Below are positions 1 to 6,964 of a stretch of DNA of 18,180 bases, piece by piece (position 1 is the stretch's first letter; the number at the start of each line of letters is the position of its first letter). The notes under the pieces were generated by a model. It was not told where the DNA came from and made no database searches. It was given only the letters and a program-made list of their open reading frames with translations. The translations under genes and the position numbers were made by a program. The stretch covers positions 1 to 18,180 of the forward strand of contig JAKJGA010000019.1 of assembly GCA_022704645.1 (NCBI GenBank), read 5' to 3'. The stretch is from Spirochaetota bacterium. GTDB lineage: Bacteria; Spirochaetota; UBA4802; JAFGJZ01.

Positions 1-2
1 TT

Positions 3-989
3 GCAGTAGATAAAGACGGCAAATGGTATCCTCAGAAAAATGCTGAATTTAAAACAGCAGAAGGTTTCGGCAGGGTGCTTGATATTAAGAGAGACGGACT
101 CTGGTTCGTTAATCATTTTCCTGAAAAAGATAAGCTGGTACTCCGCAATATTCAAACTGGTGAAGAAATAATAGCTGATGCGGTTTTTCCTGTCATGCAT
201 GGAACATACTGTGAAGACGGAACCCTTCAGGGACTTCTTGATTTGGCCGGAGTTCCTTATGTCGGTTCCGGCGTTCTCGGTTCAAGTGTCGGAATGGATA
301 AAGATTTTGCGAAGAAGATTCTTGATGAATCGGGTATTCCGGTTGTTCCGTGGATTACTGTTGTTCCTTCTGATCTTGAAACGTCCTATGATTTTCTTGT
401 TGAAGAACTCGAAATGGAACTCGGCTATCCGTGTTTCGTTAAGCCTGCAAATGCGGGTTCTTCTGTCGGCATAACAAAAGTAAAAAAAGAATCTGAACTG
501 AAGCCGGCGCTTCTTGCGGCTTTTGAGTATGACAGAAAAGTAATTATTGAGAAAGCGGTAAACTGCCGCGAAATAGAATGCGCGGTTATGGGTAATTCTG
601 TTCCTAAAGCTTCCGTTCTCGGAGAAATTAACTCAACGCACGAATTTTATTCATACGAAGCAAAGTATATTGATTCGCATGGAGCAGAGACGAAAATCCC
701 TGCCGATATTGATGAGAAAATTTCTGAAGAGATAAGAGAATGCGCTGAACTGGCTTATGAAGCACTGAATCTTGAAGGACTATCTCGTGTTGATTTTTTT
801 CTCGATAAGGAATCCGGTGATTTTTACCTCAATGAAGTAAATACTCTGCCTGGATTTACATCTATCAGCATGTATCCGAAACTATGGGAAAAAACCGGAG
901 TAAATTTTTCTTCGCTTCTTGACATGCTTATAGATTTTGCGGTTGAACGTCATAGAATCAGATCTGCATTGAAAGTGGATTTTTCATAA
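3..989 (+). CDS. ddl: D-alanine--D-alanine ligase, 5'-truncated by window edge
   Basis: ATP-grasp ligase that joins two D-alanines to make the dipeptide end of the cytoplasmic peptidoglycan precursor. The reading frame is open to the window edge (codons from base 3 give a Ddl-like stretch AVDKDGKWYP), so the GTG at 75 is not the true start and the N-terminus lies outside. Visible family features are the segment HGTYCEDGTLQGLLDLAGVPYVG, read here in two halves (HGTYCEDGTLQ then GLLDLAGVPYVG), the ATP-grasp segment CFVKPANAGSSVGITKV, and the C-terminal metal and substrate loop NEVNTLPGFTSISMYPKL. The length after the edge (about 329 residues) suggests only a short N-terminal part is missing. 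The stop is 20 bases before the adenylate kinase start, so the two are probably co-transcribed. Identification is firm. Confidence 0.95.
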   Translation, partial: AVDKDGKWYPQKNAEFKTAEGFGRVLDIKRDGLWFVNHFPEKDKLVLRNIQTGEEIIADAVFPVMHGTYCEDGTLQGLLDLAGVPYVGSGVLGSSVGMDKDFAKKILDESGIPVVPWITVVPSDLETSYDFLVEELEMELGYPCFVKPANAGSSVGITKVKKESELKPALLAAFEYDRKVIIEKAVNCREIECAVMGNSVPKASVLGEINSTHEFYSYEAKYIDSHGAETKIPADIDEKISEEIRECAELAYEALNLEGLSRVDFFLDKESGDFYLNEVNTLPGFTSISMYPKLWEKTGVNFSSLLDMLIDFAVERHRIRSALKVDFS

Positions 990-1009
990 CTATATTTCTT
1001 GGAGGATTT

Positions 1010-1657
1010 ATGAATCTTATACTGCTTGGCGCACCCGGTGCCGGAAAAGGAACAGTTTCAAAACTATTGGTTGAAAAAAAAGGAATGGTTCAGATTTCAA
1101 CCGGAGATATTCTCAGAGGGGCTATAAAAGAGGGAAGTGATCTCGGCAAAAAAGCTGAGGGCTTTATGACAAGAGGGGAGCTCGTTCCCGATCAGCTGAT
1201 ACTTGATATCATTGAAGAAAAACTTTCAAAGGAAAAATTCCCGAATGGTTTTATTCTGGACGGCTTTCCAAGAACAATCCCCCAGGCCGAAGGACTTAAA
1301 AAAATAATGTCGCGTCTTTCGATTAAGATTAATGCAGCAGTTGATCTGATTGTTGATGAAAATGAAATCGTTAAACGCCTTTCAAGCAGACGTACATGTT
1401 CAAATGCCGACTGTCAGGCGATATATAATGTATTTTCAAAGCCGACAAAGAAGGAAGGAATCTGCGATCTTTGCGGTTCTCCAGTTGTTCAAAGAAGCGA
1501 TGAAACCGAAGAAGCGATCAAAGTGAGGCTGAATACTTATAAAGAGAAAACAGCGCCGCTTGTTGATTATTATAAGAATGAAGGACTCTTAAAAAGCATT
1601 GACGCAAATACGGGGTCCGATAAAGTTTGCGAATCAATCATTTCAACGATTGAATAA
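1010..1657 (+). CDS. adk: Adenylate kinase with Cys4 (zinc-type) LID
   Basis: Cytoplasmic enzyme balancing 2 ADP against ATP plus AMP. The 215 residues match the long bacterial form. The P-loop GAPGAGKGT is at residues 7-15, the AMP-site segment STGDILR at about 30-36, DGFPRT at about 84-89, and the LID carries four cysteines at 130, 135, 152 and 155 followed by QRSDE, as in zinc-binding adenylate kinases. The first cysteine pair is spaced C-x4-C rather than the usual C-x2-C, a small insertion in the knuckle. The ATG at 1010 has a strong Shine-Dalgarno (GGAGG, 1001-1005). It follows ddl closely and is followed after 7 bases by a tRNA gene, so the tRNA is probably processed from the same transcript. 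Confidence 0.97.
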   Translation: MNLILLGAPGAGKGTVSKLLVEKKGMVQISTGDILRGAIKEGSDLGKKAEGFMTRGELVPDQLILDIIEEKLSKEKFPNGFILDGFPRTIPQAEGLKKIMSRLSIKINAAVDLIVDENEIVKRLSSRRTCSNADCQAIYNVFSKPTKKEGICDLCGSPVVQRSDETEEAIKVRLNTYKEKTAPLVDYYKNEGLLKSIDANTGSDKVCESIISTIE

Positions 1658-1664
1658 ATAAAAA

Positions 1665-1749
1665 GGAAAGGTGTCCGAGAGGCCTAAGGAGCACGCTTGG
1701 AAAGCGTGTGTAGCGCAAGTTACCGAGGGTTCGAATCCCTCCCTTTCCG
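1665..1749 (+). tRNA. tRNA-Ser, anticodon GGA
   Basis: The acceptor stem GGAAAGG (1665-1671) pairs with CCTTTCC (1742-1748), with discriminator G at 1749 and no encoded CCA. The anticodon stem is CACGC/GCGTG with loop TTGGAAA, giving anticodon GGA at 1699-1701, which reads UCC and UCU serine codons. The long variable arm expected of class II tRNAs is present (GTAGC, loop GCAA, GTTAC), and the T arm is GAGGG-TTCGAAT-CCCTC. All arms close, so the gene looks intact. Confidence 0.96.
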
Positions 1750-1756
1750 AAAAATC

Positions 1757-1779
1757 GCCCGCATTTGCGGGCTTTTTTT
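1757..1779 (+). terminator. Intrinsic terminator after tRNA-Ser
   Basis: A perfect 6-bp GC stem, GCCCGC (1757-1762) and GCGGGC (1767-1772), with an ATTT loop and a run of seven T. It starts 8 bases after the tRNA and would end the ddl-adk-tRNA transcript. Confidence 0.93.
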
Positions 1780-1865
1780 GACTCAAAAAATGATTATTCT
1801 TCTTGAAGTTTTTCATAATACTATATCAATGTAGTGATTCAACTTTAAATTATTGGAAGAAATCA

Positions 1866-3569
1866 ATGAATAGAATTAGAAATTTTTTATATTCCCTTTC
1901 GAAGAAGTTCCTTTCCTTGAAACGCCGTAAACTGCTTATTTTTTCTTCCATAGCATTTTTAGTTATATCGGCAGTGACTTATTCGGTTTTTGCAGCTCCT
2001 TATACAGTAAGCCCGAAGATTGTAAGCGGCTCCAATATGATTTCAGATGACGCTCTCTGGTGCGTAGAAATATTCAATCCGAAAAAAGCTTATGCTGCAT
2101 TTGAATCATCTGAATTCGGCAAAACTATACTTTCTTCAGGCGAGTGGCGCAAACAGCTTGAATCAAGCCAGGCAGGCGGAAAGCTCGCCGCACTTTACTT
2201 TGTTCAGCTTAAAGGAGACTCGTGGTTTACTCTTTCTAATTTGTCATCATGCTTTGACGGGTCGATGTGTTTAGCGGCGCTTCCGGAAGGATATATCGCC
2301 GCAGGAAAACTTAATGTGAAATCAACATTCGGACTTAATATTATTTCTTCGCTGAAAGGAACTAAAACAAAACTTCGCGCGGATTCTGAAACTGACGCGT
2401 CCTCTTCCGTTAAAAATAATAACGCGGCTGATAATAATTTTAAGAATCTTTTTTCAGAAGAAGAGGAAAAACTTTCAAGCCTTTCTGTAACGAAAATTGT
2501 TTATGGATCAGGAACGGTTTATATGGTCATCGTTGACGGGTGGCTTTTTGTTTCTGATTCGATTGATGCGATGAAGAAAACTCTTTCGCTTGCGTCTAAT
2601 AATAAAAATAATTCTCTATATAATGCAAAAAACTATAATCTTTCAGTTCAGTCGGCAGGAGAATCCGGTATTTTATTCTATGCGTCGAAGTCGTCTTTTG
2701 CAGCGCCGTTTATTTCATCTACGGTTTCAGCAGACGGTCTTGCTTTTTCATTGAATCCTGATGAGGCGCCGAAAGGAAATATTTTCGCTATCGGCGGCGG
2801 AAAGAACATTCAAAATGAAAAAATAAATGCGGATCTGCTAAAAGCAGTTCCAGCAGATCAGACGATGAGTCTTCTTCTTTCAGAAAAAACGATTAAAACT
2901 GTTTCATCTGATCTTTCTTCAGGTAAAGCAGATTCACCGAAAATATCATCGGCTATTCAGTCTTTTTTGGGAGATGCAGGTCTTGATGCTTCTGATCTTT
3001 CATCAAAAGAGGGCGTCTCTGTATCATTGTCCGGTTTCAAAGTATCTAAAAGCGAAAAAATGATTTACCCTCAGGGTTCTTTATATATTCATTCCGCGAA
3101 TTGCGGAGAGAAACTGCTTAAAGCAGTTTTCAAAACTGCTAACCGCAAAAAAAATAATTTCGGCGGGGCAATGTATGTTTCAGCTCCGGCAGACAGCGGA
3201 AATCATTACTCTCCATGCTATTATGAAAATAAGGACTGGACGCTTTTTACAAGTGCGTCAGAAGAAACTGAAAAATATATTTCAAGCTCAAAAGGAAATA
3301 TAAGAACGATCGGAGACGCGAAATCATTTTCGCTTATCGGAAGCGATGCATCTCGGCCTAATCATTTTCTGATTCATATTCCGTCATTTTTAAAAGCGGT
3401 ATCTGATTTTGCAATGTATGGCGCTATGAAAACCGGCGAGTATACTGAAAAAACTGTAAACAGCGATATTTTGCCGCTATTTGATCCTTTCAAGAAATAT
3501 GAGTATTTTCATATTGCGTGGGGAGATGACAGTGCGAAAGCCGGTACGTTTATCTTTTCTGTGAAATAA
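1866..3569 (+). CDS. Secreted or membrane-anchored protein of unknown function
   Basis: I do not recognise this protein with certainty. The ATG at 1866 is preferred because GGAAGA sits 5-6 bases upstream. An in-frame TTG at 1803 would add 21 residues without a clear binding site. The resulting 567 residues begin with a basic stretch, then a hydrophobic segment at about 23-43 ending in VFAAP, consistent with a Sec signal or N-terminal anchor. The rest is probably extracytoplasmic: mixed alpha/beta in character, rich in Ser, Lys and Asn, with a low-complexity patch (SSSVKNNNAADNN) about 175-195 residues in. The layout loosely resembles large DUF3352-type exported proteins, but that is a guess from general appearance. 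The gene stands alone after the terminator and ends inside the 3' end of the opposing operon. Confidence 0.75.
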   Translation: MNRIRNFLYSLSKKFLSLKRRKLLIFSSIAFLVISAVTYSVFAAPYTVSPKIVSGSNMISDDALWCVEIFNPKKAYAAFESSEFGKTILSSGEWRKQLESSQAGGKLAALYFVQLKGDSWFTLSNLSSCFDGSMCLAALPEGYIAAGKLNVKSTFGLNIISSLKGTKTKLRADSETDASSSVKNNNAADNNFKNLFSEEEEKLSSLSVTKIVYGSGTVYMVIVDGWLFVSDSIDAMKKTLSLASNNKNNSLYNAKNYNLSVQSAGESGILFYASKSSFAAPFISSTVSADGLAFSLNPDEAPKGNIFAIGGGKNIQNEKINADLLKAVPADQTMSLLLSEKTIKTVSSDLSSGKADSPKISSAIQSFLGDAGLDASDLSSKEGVSVSLSGFKVSKSEKMIYPQGSLYIHSANCGEKLLKAVFKTANRKKNNFGGAMYVSAPADSGNHYSPCYYENKDWTLFTSASEETEKYISSSKGNIRTIGDAKSFSLIGSDASRPNHFLIHIPSFLKAVSDFAMYGAMKTGEYTEKTVNSDILPLFDPFKKYEYFHIAWGDDSAKAGTFIFSVK

Positions 3570-4203
3570 ATTCTTTCCAGATATTTTCAAGACGGCTTTT
3601 TTCGTAACCCGGAAAAAGCTTATTTTTTCTGCTGAAATTATAGCTTCCCCATTCGAGTGCAAGAGTGTAGAAATGATTTATTCCTTTTCTCTTTAAAAGT
3701 GCGTTTGAGAACCGCATTTCCGTTTCCGAAAGAGTCGATGAAGGAAAAGCGCCTTTCTGCATGTACATCGGAGAACTGACTGCAAGTGCAAATGCTTCCT
3801 TGTTGAAAACGGATGCCTGCGGATATAGGGAATCTATGAGTGCATGGGCAGTTTCATGTTTGACTGTATTTTCAAGAATTCCTTTTTTCTTCAGTGAATT
3901 TGGATTCTGAAAGTAAAAAGTCTTGTTGTTTATATTCCAAGCGCCTGCAGTCTGGGCGTTTAGTTTTGTTAAGCGGTAGAATTCGTCGGCATTGGCTGAA
4001 AAAACTACCGTGTAGTTTTCCTTGCGGCAGTTAAATTCATCAAAGATATTCATCGATTCTGAAAAAACAGGATGAAATAGTTTAATCATGCTGCGCAAGT
4101 CGCCGGTTCCGGAAATGCGGTAAGTTATGTTCTCAACGGAGATTTCTGAAGACAGATGAATAGATATTGAAAATAACAAAGCTGAAAGAATTATTTTTTT
4201 CAT
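3550..4203 (-). CDS. Exported HExxH metallopeptidase (gluzincin-like)
   Basis: A predicted secreted zinc protease of 217 residues. The motif HETAH is at residues 116-120, and a glutamate (E136 in FNKEA) follows 16 residues after the second His, the arrangement of a gluzincin third ligand. The preceding block (AGAWNINNKTFYFQNP, then a helix into HETAH) resembles the Peptidase_MA-like families. The start is set at the ATG at 4203: it opens a good signal peptide (MKKIILSALLFSISIHLSSE) and overlaps the SpoIID-like stop codon as ATGA, so translation is probably coupled. Longer in-frame starts up to 4293 would run inside the SpoIID gene. It is the last gene of the six-gene operon. Its substrate is unknown: an envelope protein or a wall peptide is plausible. 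The 3' end overlaps the opposing gene by 20 bases. Confidence 0.8.
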   Translation of the reverse strand: MKKIILSALLFSISIHLSSEISVENITYRISGTGDLRSMIKLFHPVFSESMNIFDEFNCRKENYTVVFSANADEFYRLTKLNAQTAGAWNINNKTFYFQNPNSLKKKGILENTVKHETAHALIDSLYPQASVFNKEAFALAVSSPMYMQKGAFPSSTLSETEMRFSNALLKRKGINHFYTLALEWGSYNFSRKNKLFPGYEKSRLENIWKEFISQKR

Positions 4204-5327
4204 TTGGTGAGTTCTGCTCCCGGAAAATAAAATTTTAAAACATCTACATAGTTTGCGCCGTTTCTGATCATCTCGGCTGCACCGTACTGACATAGCCCGA
4301 CACCGTGTCCGAGACCCTTGCCAAAAAATAAAACAGAATCATTATCATTCTTTATGAAGAAGTAATTGCTTTTTATGAAATTCCAGCCGTATGCTCTGCC
4401 GCAGACCGACATGAAGCGAGGTATATCAACTGTTACTTGTCCTTTTTCTGTTTTAAAAATAATTTTGCTGACTCTTCCGCTTTTGTATATCGCATCAATG
4501 GCGTTAAGTCCTTGTAATCTGAAAACATCAGAAAGTTTGCGGTAGTCAGTTTTTGCTGTCCACGAATAATGAGGAGATTTTCCGCAAAGACTTCTTCCGT
4601 TTATGGAATCATTTCCTTCGCGGAAAGTTTCGCCGGTATGATTTTCCCAGAATACATCGGGTTTTGTGAGCAGACCTCCGCAGGTTGAATGAAAAAAGCA
4701 TTCAACCGGTTTTCCGTTTGAGTCTATAAGAATTTCTCCTGCGCTGAAGGTTTTTCCGTCATCAAGAAGTCCTTCATAGTGCATGCAGTGTGTGAGGTCG
4801 CAGAATTCCCATTCTTTTTCGATGTGACGGTCGCCGTTTGCAAGCAAATAGCTTCTTGCGCAGATTTCCATGACTTTGATAAATTCCGTATAGTAAGGAG
4901 ATTTGTCAATTAAGCCTTTTGATTCGGCCACAGCTGCAGAATGGATGTATGTGTCAAATTCACATGAATTTATTATGATGAGTTTATCGTTGCGGCACTG
5001 GATAATTAAATCCCCTGGGTACTTGCGTTTTAAGTTTTTTCCGAAATATATTGCAGCTGAATTATGTGTCGATATTGTAATATTTTTTGAATTAATAAAT
5101 CTGCCCTGGTGACGGATGTTTAAAGTATCCTTATCAGCATTGATAATGATACGTGCTCTATCAAGAATGAAACTTTCTTCATCTGATTTCATACTTCCCG
5201 AGTCTGCGGTAATTACGATTGAATTCAGATCATATTTTGAAAGAATGTTGATGCGGGCTGTTCGGGTATGCGCAGCAATAGAATAGAAGCTTAGAATTGC
5301 AGTAAAAAAAACAATTTTAAAGATCAT
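4200..5327 (-). CDS. SpoIID/LytB-domain peptidoglycan lytic enzyme
   Basis: SpoIID-family proteins are lytic transglycosylases that cut glycan strands, usually after stem peptides have been removed. This 375-residue protein has an N-terminal signal sequence (to about residue 20). It then has the family core: YIHSAAVAESKG, with E135 at the expected catalytic acid position, ARSY at 157-160, FFHSTCGG at about 211-218, and GKGLGHGVGLCQYGA at 337-350. A zinc-site-like set H168, C176, H180, C181 matches the H..C...HC order described for clostridial SpoIID, by my reading. The gene overlaps the upstream PBP-like gene by 11 bases and the downstream peptidase by 4, so the three are probably made together. 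Nothing suggests a sporulation role, and SpoIID domains are common in non-sporulating diderms. Confidence 0.93.
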   Translation of the reverse strand: MIFKIVFFTAILSFYSIAAHTRTARINILSKYDLNSIVITADSGSMKSDEESFILDRARIIINADKDTLNIRHQGRFINSKNITISTHNSAAIYFGKNLKRKYPGDLIIQCRNDKLIIINSCEFDTYIHSAAVAESKGLIDKSPYYTEFIKVMEICARSYLLANGDRHIEKEWEFCDLTHCMHYEGLLDDGKTFSAGEILIDSNGKPVECFFHSTCGGLLTKPDVFWENHTGETFREGNDSINGRSLCGKSPHYSWTAKTDYRKLSDVFRLQGLNAIDAIYKSGRVSKIIFKTEKGQVTVDIPRFMSVCGRAYGWNFIKSNYFFIKNDNDSVLFFGKGLGHGVGLCQYGAAEMIRNGANYVDVLKFYFPGAELTK

Positions 5328-6297
5328 TCAATATATCCGAAATCAATGATGCGGCTTCTTTGCCGCCGTATCCTTTTTCTGAAAAAACCGTTATCAGATA
5401 ATCTTTTCCGAGATATTTAAAGAACACAACACCCCATGCATGAGTTCTCAGCGGTTCTCCTATACGACTGGGTGAACCTGTTTTTCCGCATATGATTTTT
5501 GCATTTGCAGATGATTTGATGTTTTTCATTGTGCCTGAAATAACAGCCTGAGTCATTGCATCCTTAATTATTTTGCGGTCTTTTTTGTTGATGATTGGAT
5601 TTGAAATAATTTGTCCTGCACCGTCTGAACTTATTTCGCGGATAGGGCTATCATATAGCAGTGAAATATACATCGAACTGATTTTGGCAGGTGAATATAA
5701 AAGATATCCGTCTTCTCCGATTGCGGAAAGTATCATTTTTTCTCGTGAAATGCTGATTTTAGGAGAAGTTTTAGGATTGCCGAGTTTTATATCCGCGGCG
5801 TTCTTATTTAATAAAAAATATTCATGAAGTTTAGAGTAAAAAGCTTCAGGATCTTCTGATGCTTTCGTTAGAAAAAAAACATTGCATGAATCGGATATTG
5901 CTCTGCTTAAATCAATAATGCCGTGACCTTTCTTAAGTGAACATCCGATATATGTTTCATTATTCTCAGTTTTTACTGCATTCTCTTTTGAGCCGTTGAA
6001 GCCCAGTGATTTGAAGTTAAAACGTCCCGTGCAATTAATGGTCGGATTTTTTAGAAAAATGTTTTTGTGAGAAAGAAAAATGAATGCAGAAAAGGGTTTC
6101 ATCAGCGAACCTGCTGGGAAACCTTTTTTGTAGATCCATTCATCATTATAGGAATAAACTGCCTTGTAATTTGCGCATTCGGTAATAAGAACTGCGCACC
6201 TTCCGTTTTGTTTTTCAAAACTTACACACTTCTCATCTATTCCGCCGAACATTGAAAACGCGGAAAGGAGAAGTGCGCAAAGGCTATTCATCGGCAT
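5317..6297 (-). CDS. Compact penicillin-binding-type transpeptidase / serine beta-lactamase-fold protein
   Basis: The three active-site motifs of the penicillin-binding and beta-lactamase superfamily are all present in order: SLMK (S64-K67), SCN (137-139) and KTG (272-274, in GKTGSP). The approach to KTG (AVISGTMKN) resembles the D,D-transpeptidase domains of PBP2/FtsI-type enzymes rather than a secreted beta-lactamase. At 326 residues it is a bare catalytic domain with an N-terminal signal or anchor (about residues 4-19) and no dimerisation or glycosyltransferase domain. The start is at 6297, overlapping the previous gene by 14 bases; ATG at 6291 is an alternative. E. coli likewise places an alpha-2-macroglobulin next to a PBP (yfhM with pbpC), so the pairing has precedent. 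A penicillin-sensing or inactive role cannot be excluded, but the motifs look competent. Confidence 0.85.
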   Translation of the reverse strand: MPMNSLCALLLSAFSMFGGIDEKCVSFEKQNGRCAVLITECANYKAVYSYNDEWIYKKGFPAGSLMKPFSAFIFLSHKNIFLKNPTINCTGRFNFKSLGFNGSKENAVKTENNETYIGCSLKKGHGIIDLSRAISDSCNVFFLTKASEDPEAFYSKLHEYFLLNKNAADIKLGNPKTSPKISISREKMILSAIGEDGYLLYSPAKISSMYISLLYDSPIREISSDGAGQIISNPIINKKDRKIIKDAMTQAVISGTMKNIKSSANAKIICGKTGSPSRIGEPLRTHAWGVVFFKYLGKDYLITVFSEKGYGGKEAASLISDILNDL

Positions 6298-6955
6298 CTA
6301 TATTGAACTCTGCAATGTGATAAACCTGATAAGGCATCGTCATGACAAACGAAAATTCCTTACGCTGTTCTTTCGGAGTGCCTTCATACATGATGACATA
6401 AAGTTTTACGCGTGTAGCAGGGGCATCACCTGAAGAATAATATTGAACCTGAACGGAATATTTCCCGGGCATTGCTTTTGCCATCGTAAATGTTTCAGGT
6501 CCATATCCTGTTGTTACATCGGTGTCAAGATTTCCGCCTGAGGGAATTGACGGATTTGCATAATAACATTTATCGCCCTTGGGATCAATAACCCAAAGGT
6601 CTACGTCAGTAGGAGTGTCCCATGTCAAAAGAACTTTAATGTCGCGTCCGGGAACCTTTGCAAAGAATGAAACTCTCGAGTTTAATCCCCCGGCTTGAAG
6701 TTCAACGAGATTATTTCCCGGTGCGGGAACAATGTTGATTGAAAATCTTTTATTGGAAATCGGTATCGTCTGCGGAATTCCGTTGATAACAAGAGTCGCA
6801 CGTGTCAGCCCCGGAACGTCTACGATTCCTTCAATCTTTTGAATGCGTTCGGAAGTGTATCCGCCCTTGGGTGAAGTTATGCGGACTTCTGCCGCATAAA
6901 GACCCGTTGATGCAAGGATAATAAAGCAAAATATCAATATAAGTTTGTTTTTCAT
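6284..6955 (-). CDS. DUF2135 / YfaP-like periplasmic protein
   Basis: A 223-residue exported protein with signal peptide MKNKLILIFCFIILASTGLYA. An N-terminal Ig-like half (about 24-105) is followed by the DUF2135 half: LLTWDTPTDVDLWVIDPKG, then CYYANP, LDTDVTTGYGPETF and PGKYSVQVQYY, a beta-sandwich with conserved acidic residues. This is the same family as E. coli YfaP, whose gene also neighbours an alpha-2-macroglobulin gene. Molecular function is unknown; I infer a partner of the macroglobulin. The ATG is 9 bases past the macroglobulin stop, with GGCGGA as binding site, and the 3' end overlaps the transpeptidase start. Confidence 0.88.
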   Translation of the reverse strand: MKNKLILIFCFIILASTGLYAAEVRITSPKGGYTSERIQKIEGIVDVPGLTRATLVINGIPQTIPISNKRFSINIVPAPGNNLVELQAGGLNSRVSFFAKVPGRDIKVLLTWDTPTDVDLWVIDPKGDKCYYANPSIPSGGNLDTDVTTGYGPETFTMAKAMPGKYSVQVQYYSSGDAPATRVKLYVIMYEGTPKEQRKEFSFVMTMPYQVYHIAEFNIDADE

Positions 6956-6964
6956 TTTTTCCGC

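Noticed and set aside
1665..1866. Integration of a mobile element at tRNA-Ser
   Set aside because: The tRNA is intact, followed at once by its terminator, with no integrase and no second copy of the tRNA end in the window.
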